NCBI GenBank assembly: GCA_051162045.1
Contig: JBISDI010000048.1
DNA: 27,016 bases
Strand: one strand, 5' to 3'
Source of the DNA: Anaerozeibacter quisquiliarum
GTDB lineage: Bacteria > Bacillota > Clostridia > Christensenellales > Aristaeellaceae
A program made the position numbers and the translations under genes. Shown here one piece after another: positions 1 to 7,545 of the stretch (position 1 is the first letter of the stretch; each line of letters begins with the position of its first letter). The notes below the pieces were generated by a model. It was not told the origin of the DNA and searched no databases. It was given only the letters and a program-made list of their open reading frames with translations.

Positions 1-21
1 CGACCCAAGGTCCGCCCGCCC

Positions 22-786
22 CTACCCCTGGATCAACGGCGACAGCCTTGCGGCGGTGTCGATCAACAAAGCGGCGTAGCGCTGCGTCTCGGCGTCGCTG
101 AAGCGGGGGGAGGGACCGGACACCGACAGCGCCGCCACCGCCTCGCCCCGGCAATTGCGCAGCGGCGTGGCCACGCACTTGATGCCGAATTCGTGCTCCA
201 TGTTGTCCACGGCGTAGCCGCGCGCGCGGATCAGGTCAAGCTCCTCGCGCAGACGCCTGGGGTCGGTGATCGTGTGGTCGGTGTAGGGGGTGAGCCCCGC
301 GTCGATCACGGATTGGATCAACGCGTCGTTTTGGTTGGCCAGCAAGGCCTTGCCGACGCCCGTGCAGTAGGTGGAGGCGCGGATGCCGACGACGTTGCGC
401 CCGCCCACGTTGGCGCTCGGGAATACGGCGTCGAGGTAGATCACGTCGCCCTCGAACAGCCGGGCCAGGTAGACCGTCTCGCCGGTCGCGGCCGCGAGCT
501 GCTCGGCGTAGGGGTGCACCAGCTGACGGATGTCGTTGTGCTGGTTAAACTGGTTGCTGAACTCCAGCACCTTCGCGCCCAGGTGGTAGCGGGCGGTTTG
601 CGGGTTGCGCTCCACCATCCCGCACAGCTCGAAGGTGCTCAGGATGTTGTGTACGCTGCTCTTGAGCATGCCGGTGCGTGCGCTGAGTTCGGTCACGCCC
701 AACTCGGGTGTGCCGATGAAGTGGTCGAGCAGCTTGACGGCCTTGTAGAGCGACTTCACCTTGGCGTGTTCAGACATCGTGCCCAT
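22..786 (-). CDS. IclR-family transcriptional regulator
   Basis: Probable repressor or activator of the divergent sialidase/aldolase/ABC operon; acts in the cytoplasm as a DNA-binding protein. The N-terminal winged helix-turn-helix covers roughly residues 29-60 (GVTELSARTGMLKSSVHNIL), followed by an IclR effector-binding domain with the typical GVGKALLA segment. I chose the ATG at 786 because AAGGAAGGG lies about 7 bases upstream; an in-frame start at 828 would add 14 residues but has no good ribosome binding site. The resulting 254 residues are the usual IclR length. Its own promoter sits at 834-862, back to back with the promoter of the divergent operon, which is the classic layout for a local regulator. 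The effector is unknown; a sugar acid or aldolase product would fit the neighbours (inference). Confidence 0.9.
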   Translation of the reverse strand: MGTMSEHAKVKSLYKAVKLLDHFIGTPELGVTELSARTGMLKSSVHNILSTFELCGMVERNPQTARYHLGAKVLEFSNQFNQHNDIRQLVHPYAEQLAAATGETVYLARLFEGDVIYLDAVFPSANVGGRNVVGIRASTYCTGVGKALLANQNDALIQSVIDAGLTPYTDHTITDPRRLREELDLIRARGYAVDNMEHEFGIKCVATPLRNCRGEAVAALSVSGPSPRFSDAETQRYAALLIDTAARLSPLIQG

Positions 787-833
787 GGCGTTCCCTTCCT
801 TCCGATGCCGTTCATCATAAGTGACCATTTTTC

Positions 834-862
834 ATTATACCAAAGCAAGAACCGCCGCGCAA
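834..862 (-). promoter_or_regulatory. Promoter of the IclR-family gene
   Basis: On the minus strand TTGCGC (862-857) and a perfect TATAAT (839-834) are separated by 17 bases, about 50 bases upstream of the chosen start codon. It is divergent from the promoter at 894-922, and the two -35 boxes are about 31 bases apart. Confidence 0.65.
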
Positions 863-893
863 GCATATTCCTCGCGTCGCGCGCTGCCCTGTG

Positions 894-922
894 TTGACAG
901 ACGGCCGCGAATGTGATACAGT
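894..922 (+). promoter_or_regulatory. Promoter of the sialidase/aldolase/ABC operon
   Basis: TTGACA (894-899), a 17-base spacer and TACAGT (917-922) form a near-consensus sigma-70/sigma-A promoter 50 bases upstream of the first gene of the operon. Confidence 0.7.
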
Positions 923-932
923 ATGGTTAACG

Positions 933-957
933 ATGAAAATCATTCATTCATGATGAA
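933..957. promoter_or_regulatory. Candidate operator dyads downstream of the operon promoter
   Basis: Two small dyads lie just downstream of the -10 box: ATGA-AAA-TCAT (933-943) and TTCAT-G-ATGAA (947-957), with centres 14 bases apart. The nonamer ATGATGAAC that contains the second dyad's right half (950-958) also occurs on the minus strand in the leader of the IclR gene (818-810). Their position suits repression by the divergent IclR protein. They do not match a published IclR box that I can recall, so this is only a candidate. Confidence 0.3.
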
Positions 958-972
958 CAAGGAGGATCCCGC

Positions 973-1995
973 ATGGCGACGCTGCACCGCACATTGGTGA
1001 TGCGCGAGTGCCCCACGGCCATGTGCCACGCCCCGACCATGCTGCGGCTCGCGGACGGCGGAGTGCTGATCGCCTGGTTTGGCGGCAGCGCGGAGGGCGC
1101 GGACGACGTGGGCATCTACCTGGCAAGGGGAGCAAACGGTGCGTTTGACGCGCCGCGCCTGATCGCGCAGTCGGATGAGCCTCATTGGAACCCGGTGCTG
1201 TTCGCGCCGGACGAAAAAACGATCGCGCTGTACTACAAGGTGGGCAGGTGGATTCGCAGCTGGCGCACAATGGTTCGGCTGTCGGACGACGGCGGGCATA
1301 GCTTTTCCGAGGCGCGGGAACTGGTGCCGGGCGACGCGGGCGGGCGCGGCCCGGTGCGGGCCAAGCCGATCCGGCTGATGAGCGGCGAGATCGCCGCGCC
1401 GGCCTCGACCGAGGACGGCCCCTGGCGCGCGTTCGTCGATTTGTCCGAGGACAACGGCGCGCATTGGCGGCGCTCGAGCCCGATCGCGATTGATCCCGCC
1501 GCGCTGGCGGTTGAAGCGGCCGCCGTCAAAAGCCGCATCCCGGTCAGCGAGCAGAGCTTCCATGGGCGCGGCGTGATCCAGCCTACGCTGTGGGAAAGCG
1601 CGCCGGGCGTCGTGCACGCGCTGATGCGCAGCACCGAAGGGAGCGTGTTCCGGGCCGACTCGACCGACGGCGGCCGCCACTTCACCGAGGCTTTCCCGAC
1701 CGACATCCCGAACCCCAACAGCGGCATCGACGTGGCGCAGCTGGAAGACGGCCGGCTCGTGCTGGCGCACAACCCGGTGGCGGACAACTGGGGCGCGCGC
1801 AGCCCGATGCGGCTGTCCATCTCGCGCGATAATGGGCGGCACTTTGAAACCTTCATGGACCTGGACGGCGGCGAGGGCGAGTTCGCCTATCCCGCCATCC
1901 TGGCCGACGGCGTGCATGTGCACGTATGCTATACGTATAAACGGCAGAACATCGCCTATTGGGCGATCGACATGGCGGAGGGGAGAAAATCATGA
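973..1995 (+). CDS. Sialidase-like BNR-repeat protein (COG4692/BNR_2 type), cytosolic
   Basis: A six-bladed beta-propeller protein of the predicted neuraminidase group. Four Asp-box motifs (S-x-D-x-G-x-x-F/W) are visible at about residues 103-111 (LSDDGGHSF), 157-165 (LSEDNGAHW), 230-238 and 284-291. The N-terminal CHAPTMLRLADGG and WFGGSAEG segments are typical of this subgroup. No signal peptide is present, so the protein should work in the cytoplasm on an imported substrate. The ATG at 973 is preceded by AAGGAGG at seven bases. It is first in the operon and its TGA overlaps the ATG of the aldolase. Related propellers include true exo-sialidases but also lyases acting on rhamnose-glucuronate linkages, so 'sialidase' names the fold and not a demonstrated activity. 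Confidence 0.75.
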   Translation: MATLHRTLVMRECPTAMCHAPTMLRLADGGVLIAWFGGSAEGADDVGIYLARGANGAFDAPRLIAQSDEPHWNPVLFAPDEKTIALYYKVGRWIRSWRTMVRLSDDGGHSFSEARELVPGDAGGRGPVRAKPIRLMSGEIAAPASTEDGPWRAFVDLSEDNGAHWRRSSPIAIDPAALAVEAAAVKSRIPVSEQSFHGRGVIQPTLWESAPGVVHALMRSTEGSVFRADSTDGGRHFTEAFPTDIPNPNSGIDVAQLEDGRLVLAHNPVADNWGARSPMRLSISRDNGRHFETFMDLDGGEGEFAYPAILADGVHVHVCYTYKRQNIAYWAIDMAEGRKS

Positions 1996-2894
1996 AGAAT
2001 ACCTTTCCGGGCGGCGTCTGGCCGGTCATGCTGACGCCGTTCACCAAGGATGATCGCGTGGACCTGTCCGCGCTCGAGGCGCTGACCGATTGGTACATCG
2101 CGCAGGGCGCGAGCGGGCTGTTCGCGGTGTGCCAGTCGAGCGAGATGTTCTTCCTGTCGCTTGAGGAGCGCGTCGCGCTCGCCGAGACGGTCGTGCGGGC
2201 CGCGCGGGGGCGGGTACCCGTGATCGCGTCGGGCCATGTCTCGGACGCGGCCCAAGGCCAGCTCGCGGAGCTGCGCGCACTGTCGGCGGCCGGCGTAGAG
2301 GCGCTGGTGCTGATCTCCAACCGCATGGCGGCCGAGGGCGAATCGGACGAAATCTGGCGCGCGCGCACCCAGGCGCTGATGGACGGCCTGCCCGAAGGTC
2401 TGCCGCTCGGGCTGTACGAGTGTCCGTTCCCCTACAAGCGGCTAGTGTCGCTTGAAGGCCTGCGTTGGGCGGCGCGGACCGGGCGGTTTTTCTTCATGAA
2501 GGACACCTGCTGCGACGAGGCGCTGATTTCGCGCAGGATCGAGGCCATCGCGGGCACCGAAATGCGGCTGTACAACGCCAACAGCACCACGCTGCTCTCG
2601 TCGCTGCAAGCGGGCGCGGCGGGCTACAGCGGCGTGATGGCCAGCTTCCACCCCGCGCTGTACGCGCGGCTGTGCACAGCAAAGGGCGGGGCGGAGGCCG
2701 AGCGGCTCAGCGACTTCCTGAGCATCGCCTCGCTGATCGAGCGCCAGTGCTATCCGGTCAACGCCAAGTACCACCTGGGCGCCATAGAGGGGCTTAAGAT
2801 GACCACGCGGTGCCGCGTGAAGGACGATGCCGAGCTCTCGCCTGCGTTCAAGCGCGAGGTGGAGGCGCTGGACCGCATGGCGCGAAGGATGTGA
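1992..2894 (+). CDS. DHDPS/N-acetylneuraminate lyase superfamily aldolase
   Basis: Class I pyruvate-type aldolase of 300 residues, the normal size for the DapA/NanA superfamily. The Schiff-base lysine is K170 in FFMKDTC, and the catalytic tyrosine is probably Y142 in LYECPFPYK. The usual pyruvate-carboxylate loop (GTTGE or GSTGE) is replaced by QSSE (residues 48-51). This points away from true dihydrodipicolinate synthase and towards one of the many 2-keto-3-deoxy sugar-acid or sialate-like lyases. The start at 1992 overlaps the previous stop as ATGA, with GGAGGGGAG upstream; the longer in-frame start at 1959 is unlikely. Next to a sialidase-like protein and a sugar importer it probably cleaves the released keto-deoxy acid to pyruvate plus an aldehyde. 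The exact substrate cannot be read from sequence. Confidence 0.82.
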   Translation: MKNTFPGGVWPVMLTPFTKDDRVDLSALEALTDWYIAQGASGLFAVCQSSEMFFLSLEERVALAETVVRAARGRVPVIASGHVSDAAQGQLAELRALSAAGVEALVLISNRMAAEGESDEIWRARTQALMDGLPEGLPLGLYECPFPYKRLVSLEGLRWAARTGRFFFMKDTCCDEALISRRIEAIAGTEMRLYNANSTTLLSSLQAGAAGYSGVMASFHPALYARLCTAKGGAEAERLSDFLSIASLIERQCYPVNAKYHLGAIEGLKMTTRCRVKDDAELSPAFKREVEALDRMARRM

Positions 2895-2943
2895 CCCACA
2901 AGGCCGGCGGCCTTAAAGATCATAAAACGGGAGGATGTTGACC

Positions 2944-4215
2944 ATGAAGAGGACCCTGACGCTTATCCTGACGCTGACGCTCCTGCTGGCCTGCCTCGCC
3001 CCGGCGGGCCTGGCGGCCGAGCAGGTGACCATCAACTTCTGGGGCGGCTGGACCGGCCCGGACGCCGACACGATGAAGGGCATCGTGGACAAGTACATGG
3101 GCGAGCACCCGAACGTCACGATCAACTTCGAGACCCAGCAGTGGACGCCGCTGTTCACGAAGTTTCTGGCCGACGCCTCCACCGGCAACGCGCCGCACAT
3201 CCTGGCCATGCGCCCGATGGACATGGGCCAGTTCATCGAGATGGGGCTGATGGACGACGCTTTTGCTACGACGATCGGCATCGACGCCGCCAACTACTCG
3301 CCCGCGGCCTGGGACGGCACGATGTACAAGGGCAAGCAGTACGCGATTCCGCTCGACCAGCACATGCACGGCCTGTACTATAATGAGGACATGCTCAAGG
3401 CCGCGGGCATCGACAACCCGCCCGCCACCGGCGAGGAGCTGATCGACGCCGCGCGCCGCCTGACCATCGACAAAAATGGCAAGAACTCGACCGAGGACGG
3501 CTTCGACAAGGACAACATCGTCCAGTACGGCTATAGCTTCAACATGAACCACCACGTGGGCTTCCAGATGAGCGCCATGATTGCCCAGCAGGGCGGCACA
3601 CCCTTCACGAACGAGATGAGCGAGGTGCCGTTTGACGGCGGGCAGGCTGCCCGCGCGCTCAGCTTCCTGCAGGATCTGGTCATCAAGTACGGCGTGTGCC
3701 CGATCGGCGACAAGACGCCGGTGGCCAGCTTCACGGCGGGCAGCGTCGCGATGTTCGTCGACGGCCCCTGGCAGATGCCCGCGCTGGAGGCGACCGACCT
3801 GAACTGGAAGAGCGCGCGCTACCCCAAGGTGTTTGACGAGCAGATCGCCTGGGGCAACGAGCACATCTTTGCCTTCCCGCTCAGCGAGCGCAGCGACGCC
3901 CAGAGTCAGGCCGTGCGCGACTTCATCCTGTGGATGGATCAGAATTCCGGCGAGTGGGCCAAGTCCGGCCAGATCCCGGCCAGCACCAGCGGCCAGGCGA
4001 TCGCCGCCGCGCTGCCCGGCCGCCAGGCCTTCATCGACAGCATGGCCAACATGTACCTGCTGCCCGCGAGCGCCAAGTCGGCGGAGTTGTTCGGCTCTTC
4101 GGCCACCTCGCCCTTCGTGGTCGCCGCGCAGTCGCTGCTGCTGGACGGAAACGATCCCGCCGCCGTCGCGGAGCAACTCGAGGCGGACATGAACGCGATC
4201 CTCTCCATGCCGTAG
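2944..4215 (+). CDS. Sugar ABC transporter substrate-binding protein (family 1)
   Basis: Secreted binding protein of 423 residues that delivers a sugar or oligosaccharide to the two permeases downstream. The N-terminus has a basic pair (MKR), a long Leu/Thr hydrophobic core, and an AGLAA-EQ end that fits signal peptidase I. A Cys at position 17 (LLAC) gives an imperfect lipobox, so lipidation is possible but uncertain. The mature part starts VTINFWGGWTGPDADTM, which is typical of MalE/UgpB-type proteins that bind saccharides. ATG 2944 is preferred over ATG 2935 because GGGAGG at 2929-2934 is correctly spaced only for the former. A strong hairpin follows before the permease genes, a common device to give more binding protein than permease. 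Confidence 0.9.
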   Translation: MKRTLTLILTLTLLLACLAPAGLAAEQVTINFWGGWTGPDADTMKGIVDKYMGEHPNVTINFETQQWTPLFTKFLADASTGNAPHILAMRPMDMGQFIEMGLMDDAFATTIGIDAANYSPAAWDGTMYKGKQYAIPLDQHMHGLYYNEDMLKAAGIDNPPATGEELIDAARRLTIDKNGKNSTEDGFDKDNIVQYGYSFNMNHHVGFQMSAMIAQQGGTPFTNEMSEVPFDGGQAARALSFLQDLVIKYGVCPIGDKTPVASFTAGSVAMFVDGPWQMPALEATDLNWKSARYPKVFDEQIAWGNEHIFAFPLSERSDAQSQAVRDFILWMDQNSGEWAKSGQIPASTSGQAIAAALPGRQAFIDSMANMYLLPASAKSAELFGSSATSPFVVAAQSLLLDGNDPAAVAEQLEADMNAILSMP

Positions 4216-4228
4216 CCATCGTATCCCG

Positions 4229-4283
4229 GCCGGGGCTGCAATGGTAAAAAGGGAAGCGCTGCCATTCCCATTACAGCCCCGGC
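4229..4283 (+). terminator. Intercistronic hairpin after the binding-protein gene
   Basis: Arms 4229-4244 and 4268-4283 pair over 16 bases with one mismatch; the 23-base loop contains a further GGGAA/TTCCC pair. No T-run follows, so it looks like an mRNA-stabilising or partially terminating stem and not a full terminator. Its distal arm shares the decamer GGGGCTGTAA (read on the minus strand) with the terminator at 6036-6078. Confidence 0.6.
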
Positions 4284-4310
4284 GCGAATATCGTTTCAGG
4301 GTGTGAGGAC

Positions 4311-5186
4311 ATGCAAAAAAACCAAGGAGGCAAGGCACTCGCCTTCATGGCGCCCTACCTGTGCGTCTTTTTCTTCTTCCGGCTGCTGCCGAGCCTTGCG
4401 AGCATCTACATCAGCATGACCAAGTGGAGCATCGTGGGCTCGCCGGTTTTCGTCGGCTTCAAGAACTACCTCGCGCTGTTCAAGGATGCCAATTTCTTCA
4501 GGGCGCTTGCCAACAACGCCTATTTTTTGCTGATCGTGCTGCCGGTCTTGGTCGCGCTGAGCCTGCTCGTCGCCATCGCGCTCAACGAGAAGATACCGGG
4601 CCGCAACGCCGTGCGCACGATTGCGGTCATCCCCTACGTGCTGATCCCGGCGGTGGTCGGCATCATGTGGAACTGGATGTACGACAAAAACTTCGGCATC
4701 ATCAACTACGCGCTGTCCGCGCTGGGGTTTGCGAAGGCGGGGTTTCTGATCGACAGGAACATCGCCCTGGCGTCGGTGTCGGCGGTGATCGTCTGGTCGT
4801 ACCTCGGCTACAACATGATCCTGTACCTGGCGGGCCTGCAGGGCATTCCCGGCGAGATCTACGAGGCGGCCCAGATCGACGGCGCGGGGCGCTTTAAGAC
4901 GTTCACGCGGATCACGCTGCCGCTTTTGTCCCGGACCACCTCGCTGATTATCACGCTGACGCTGATTAACGTGGTGCAGGTCTACGACCAGGTGGTGGTC
5001 ATGACCGGCGGCGGGCCGTCGATGTCCACGATGACGCTGATCCAGTATCAGTTCATTACGGGCTTTGAGCGCCAGCAGTTGGGCTACGGTTCGGCGGTCG
5101 GCGTGATGATCCTGGTGCTGCTGATCGGTCTGGTCAGGCTGCAGGGGCTGCTGTTCAAGCCGGGCGAGGAGGTGGGGCCGGGATGA
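4311..5186 (+). CDS. Sugar ABC transporter permease, MalF/UgpA type
   Basis: Inner-membrane subunit of 291 residues with about six transmembrane segments, beginning with the hydrophobic FMAPYLCVFFFFRLLP helix. The cytoplasmic EAA loop that docks the ATPase is clear in the C-terminal half (YEAAQIDGAGRFKTFTRITL). ATG 4311 follows GTGAGGA at close spacing. Its TGA overlaps the start of the next permease (ATGA), so the two membrane subunits should be translated together. No ATPase gene lies in the operon; such importers commonly borrow a shared MsmK/UgpC-type ATPase encoded elsewhere (family knowledge). Confidence 0.92.
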   Translation: MQKNQGGKALAFMAPYLCVFFFFRLLPSLASIYISMTKWSIVGSPVFVGFKNYLALFKDANFFRALANNAYFLLIVLPVLVALSLLVAIALNEKIPGRNAVRTIAVIPYVLIPAVVGIMWNWMYDKNFGIINYALSALGFAKAGFLIDRNIALASVSAVIVWSYLGYNMILYLAGLQGIPGEIYEAAQIDGAGRFKTFTRITLPLLSRTTSLIITLTLINVVQVYDQVVVMTGGGPSMSTMTLIQYQFITGFERQQLGYGSAVGVMILVLLIGLVRLQGLLFKPGEEVGPG

Positions 5187-6028
5187 AGAATCTGCCCAAG
5201 CGCGCGCTTACCTACCTGCTGATGTTCGCGCTCGCGCTGTTGTTCCTGTTCCCGATCCTGTGGGCGGTGATGTCCTCGTTCAAGACCGAGCAGAATGTGG
5301 TCGCCTATCCGCCGCAGCTGCTGCCCTCGCCGTTCGTCATGGCCAATTACCAGACGGTGCTGTCGCGCTACCCCTATCTTAACTGGATGGGCAACAGCCT
5401 GCTGGTGACGGGGCTTTCGACGCTGCTGGTGCTGGTCATCAGCTCGCTCGCGGCCTATCCGCTGGCGCGGATGGAATTCAAGCTCAGGGGGCCGCTGTTT
5501 GCGCTGATTACGGCCATGATGCTGATCCCGATCCAAGGCTACATGATCCCGCTGTTCAAGTTCCTGAGCATGGCCGGGCTGCGCCGGACGCCCGGGCTGT
5601 CCCAGCTATCGCTGGTTTTGACAGCCGGCGCGAACATCACCAGCCTGTTCATCCTGACCTCGTTCTTCAAGGAACTGCCGATCAGCATCGAGGAGGCCGC
5701 CCAGATCGACGGCTGCTCGGAACTCAGGTTCTTTGCGGTGATCTTGCTGCCGCTGTCGAAGGCGGCGCTGTCCTCGGTGGCCATCCTGACGTTCATCACC
5801 AACTGGAACCAATTCCTGTGGCCCTCGATCATGCTCAGCGGCGACAAGAACCTGACGCTGCCGGTGGGCATGGCGCGCTACTTCGGCGCGGCCGCCAACG
5901 ACGCGGCGTTCCGCTACGGCCCTTCGCTGGCGGCCGCCTGCATGGCGGTGCTGCCCACGATCGCCGTGTTTTTGCTGCTGCAGCGCCACTTCGTCGAGGG
6001 CATCGCCTCGACCGGGATCAAAGGATAA
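5183..6028 (+). CDS. Sugar ABC transporter permease, MalG/UgpE type
   Basis: Second membrane subunit of the importer, 281 residues. It opens with a transmembrane helix (LTYLLMFALALLFLFPILWA) and has the EAA docking loop EEAAQIDGCSELRFFAVILL around residues 170-190. The C-terminus ends in the usual FVEGIASTGIKG, equivalent to the conserved 'GLTAGAVKG' tail of MalG-like proteins. It overlaps the preceding permease by four bases and is the last gene before a strong terminator. Substrate specificity is set by the binding protein and is unknown; the aldolase and sialidase-like partners suggest an acidic oligosaccharide. Confidence 0.92.
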   Translation: MKNLPKRALTYLLMFALALLFLFPILWAVMSSFKTEQNVVAYPPQLLPSPFVMANYQTVLSRYPYLNWMGNSLLVTGLSTLLVLVISSLAAYPLARMEFKLRGPLFALITAMMLIPIQGYMIPLFKFLSMAGLRRTPGLSQLSLVLTAGANITSLFILTSFFKELPISIEEAAQIDGCSELRFFAVILLPLSKAALSSVAILTFITNWNQFLWPSIMLSGDKNLTLPVGMARYFGAAANDAAFRYGPSLAAACMAVLPTIAVFLLLQRHFVEGIASTGIKG

Positions 6029-6035
6029 ACGGAAT

Positions 6036-6078
6036 GGGGCTGTAACGCCGGGGTTCTCCGGCGCCACAGCCCCGTTTT
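6036..6078 (+). terminator. Intrinsic terminator of the sugar-acid operon
   Basis: A GC-rich stem made of GGGGCTGT (6036-6043) with ACAGCCCC (6066-6073) and CGCCGG (6046-6051) with CCGGCG (6058-6063), with a short loop, is followed directly by GTTTT. It lies 8 bases after the last permease stop and also separates this operon from the convergent gene at 6097. Confidence 0.85.
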
Positions 6079-6096
6079 CGCTTGTTTCTTCCCCGC

Positions 6097-6525
6097 CTAC
6101 GCCGGCCGCGTAACCGTCCGCTTGCGCCGGGTATGCTTGCCGCGCGGAGGGAGGTTGGCGACCACCGCGCCCGATACCGCGCCCAGCGCCGCGCCCATCA
6201 GAAATTCGCCGGCCAGCAGACCGGCCGACACCAGCGCGCCGTCGAGCGCGCAATAGAGCGCGTAGCCCAAGATCATGTACAGCGTGCCGGTGGCCGCGCC
6301 CAGCGCGAAACCGCGCTGCCCGCCGCGCCCCACCGCGACCAGCGTGCCCACAAAGATCGAGCCCACCTTGGCGATCTGATTGAGCACGGTGAGCGCGCCG
6401 TCGCTCAGGCCCATGCGCACCACCAACAGCGCCAACACCGCCATACACCCGATGGTCGTCGCCATCGCCGCCAACACGCCCTTCAAGATCGAAAGCGCCG
6501 TCTGTCCCCTGGGGTCGAGCGCCAT
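6097..6525 (-). CDS. Small membrane protein, YrzE/TIGR04086-like
   Basis: A 142-residue polytopic protein with four hydrophobic segments (for example MATTIGCMAVLALLVV and LGAATGTLYMILGYALY) and a basic C-terminal tail (RGKHTRRKRTVTRP). Size, topology and the glycine-rich helices resemble the TIGR04086/YrzE membrane family of Bacillota, whose function is not known. The start codon follows GGGGGG at six bases. It lies 54 bases downstream of the polyphosphate kinase gene on the same strand and is probably cotranscribed with it. Its ribosome binding site is inside a hairpin (6532-6567). The family assignment rests on overall resemblance only. Confidence 0.7.
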   Translation of the reverse strand: MALDPRGQTALSILKGVLAAMATTIGCMAVLALLVVRMGLSDGALTVLNQIAKVGSIFVGTLVAVGRGGQRGFALGAATGTLYMILGYALYCALDGALVSAGLLAGEFLMGAALGAVSGAVVANLPPRGKHTRRKRTVTRPA

Positions 6526-6531
6526 ATAAAT

Positions 6532-6567
6532 CCCCCCTTTTGCACGACAATCTATGCGAAAGGGGGG
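6532..6567 (-). promoter_or_regulatory. Hairpin sequestering the ribosome binding site
   Basis: Inverted repeat CCCCCCTTT (6532-6540) with AAAGGGGGG (6559-6567), extended inward by three more pairs after one mismatch. In the minus-strand transcript the distal arm is AAAGGGGGG, and its G-run is the Shine-Dalgarno sequence six bases before the AUG at 6525. The stem also follows the ppk2-like stop codon (6580). It lacks a U-run, so it is better explained as translational control or mRNA processing than as a terminator. Confidence 0.5.
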
Positions 6568-6579
6568 ACGCGCTATACC

Positions 6580-7440
6580 TTATTGCTCATCCATCAGCCG
6601 CTGCCGGTACTCTAAGAACCGCTCCGGCTCGGCGGGCTCGGGGTATTGAGGGTCGATCTTTTGAAGCGCCTCGATCATCGCCTCCGACACCAAGAAGCGC
6701 GTGAACCACTTATCGTCGGCCGGGATCACGTACCAGGGGCAGTGCTTGGTGGCGGTCTCGTTGATCGCGCGCTCGTAGGCGCGGTGGTAGTCGTCCCAGC
6801 GCGCGCGGGTATCCAGGTCGCCGGCGCTGAACTTCCAGTGCTTCGAGGGTTTGTCCAGCCGCTCGAGCAGCCGCTTCTGTTGCTCATCCCTCGACACGTT
6901 CAGGAAGATCTTGACCATGCGGATGCCGTTTTCGTACAGGTATTCCTCGAAGTCGCAGATTTGGTCCAAGCGCCGGCCGATGAAGTCGCCCTCGAGGCAG
7001 CGCCCGGGCATCTTGAAACGGGGGTACAGCTTGAGCACGTCCACCGTCACCGCGTCCTCGTAGTGCGAGCGGTTAAAGATGGCGATCCTGCCCCGCTCGG
7101 GCAGGCACTGCGCGATCCGCCACAGGTAGTCGTGTCCGAGCTCGGGCGCGGTGGGCGCCTTGAACGAATACACCGATACGCCCTGCGGGTTGAGGCCCGA
7201 CATGACGTGCTTGACGGTGGAGTCCTTGCCCGCCGCGTCCATCGCCTGCAGCACCACCACCAGTCCCTCGCGCCCGTCGGCGTACAGTCGGTCCTGCAGC
7301 CGCGCCAGATGCTCGATGTTCTCCTCGGTGCGCTCGATCAGCTCTTCTTTCATCAACCGCGCCTTGGCCGAAGCGCCGCATTCCACCCGGTCGAATTCGA
7401 AGGGCCGCTTGCCGGTATACCTGTAATCCTTCGGTTTCAT
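6580..7440 (-). CDS. Polyphosphate kinase 2 family (PPK2) nucleotide phosphotransferase
   Basis: Soluble enzyme of 286 residues that transfers phosphate between polyphosphate and nucleotides (ADP/AMP or GDP depending on class). The N-terminal lid-like helix is followed by the PPK2 Walker A variant QAMDAAGKDST (residues 65-75), the SGLNPQGV segment, and a Walker B-like IFNRSHYED near residue 120. Length and motifs match one-domain PPK2 proteins annotated as polyphosphate:nucleotide phosphotransferases. ATG 7440 follows GGAGCGGG closely. A promoter (7472-7501) lies upstream and the small membrane protein gene lies downstream on the same strand. The PPK2 class, and so AMP or ADP preference, cannot be assigned by eye. 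Confidence 0.92.
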   Translation of the reverse strand: MKPKDYRYTGKRPFEFDRVECGASAKARLMKEELIERTEENIEHLARLQDRLYADGREGLVVVLQAMDAAGKDSTVKHVMSGLNPQGVSVYSFKAPTAPELGHDYLWRIAQCLPERGRIAIFNRSHYEDAVTVDVLKLYPRFKMPGRCLEGDFIGRRLDQICDFEEYLYENGIRMVKIFLNVSRDEQQKRLLERLDKPSKHWKFSAGDLDTRARWDDYHRAYERAINETATKHCPWYVIPADDKWFTRFLVSEAMIEALQKIDPQYPEPAEPERFLEYRQRLMDEQ

Positions 7441-7471
7441 CCCGCTCCATCCCCCTCTGATTTATGAATGC

Positions 7472-7501
7472 AGTATAACAGATGTGTGACAATCACGGCA
7501 A
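7472..7501 (-). promoter_or_regulatory. Probable promoter of the PPK2 gene
   Basis: On the minus strand TTGCCG (7501-7496), an 18-base spacer and TATACT (7477-7472) lie about 32 bases upstream of the start codon. Confidence 0.5.
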
Positions 7502-7545
7502 GCGGATTGGCGGCAATTGCCAAGGCAAAACATAGGAACGGCCGA

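Noticed and set aside
973..2894. A nan (sialic acid) catabolic operon
   Set aside because: Sialidase-like and NanA-superfamily proteins are adjacent, but nanE, nanK and nag genes are absent, the aldolase loop is atypical, and the propeller lacks a signal peptide, so gene symbols would overstate the evidence.
2920..4338. Long minus-strand frame opposite the family 1 binding-protein gene
   Set aside because: Shadow of a real gene; it also runs through the intercistronic hairpin, and its product resembles no protein.
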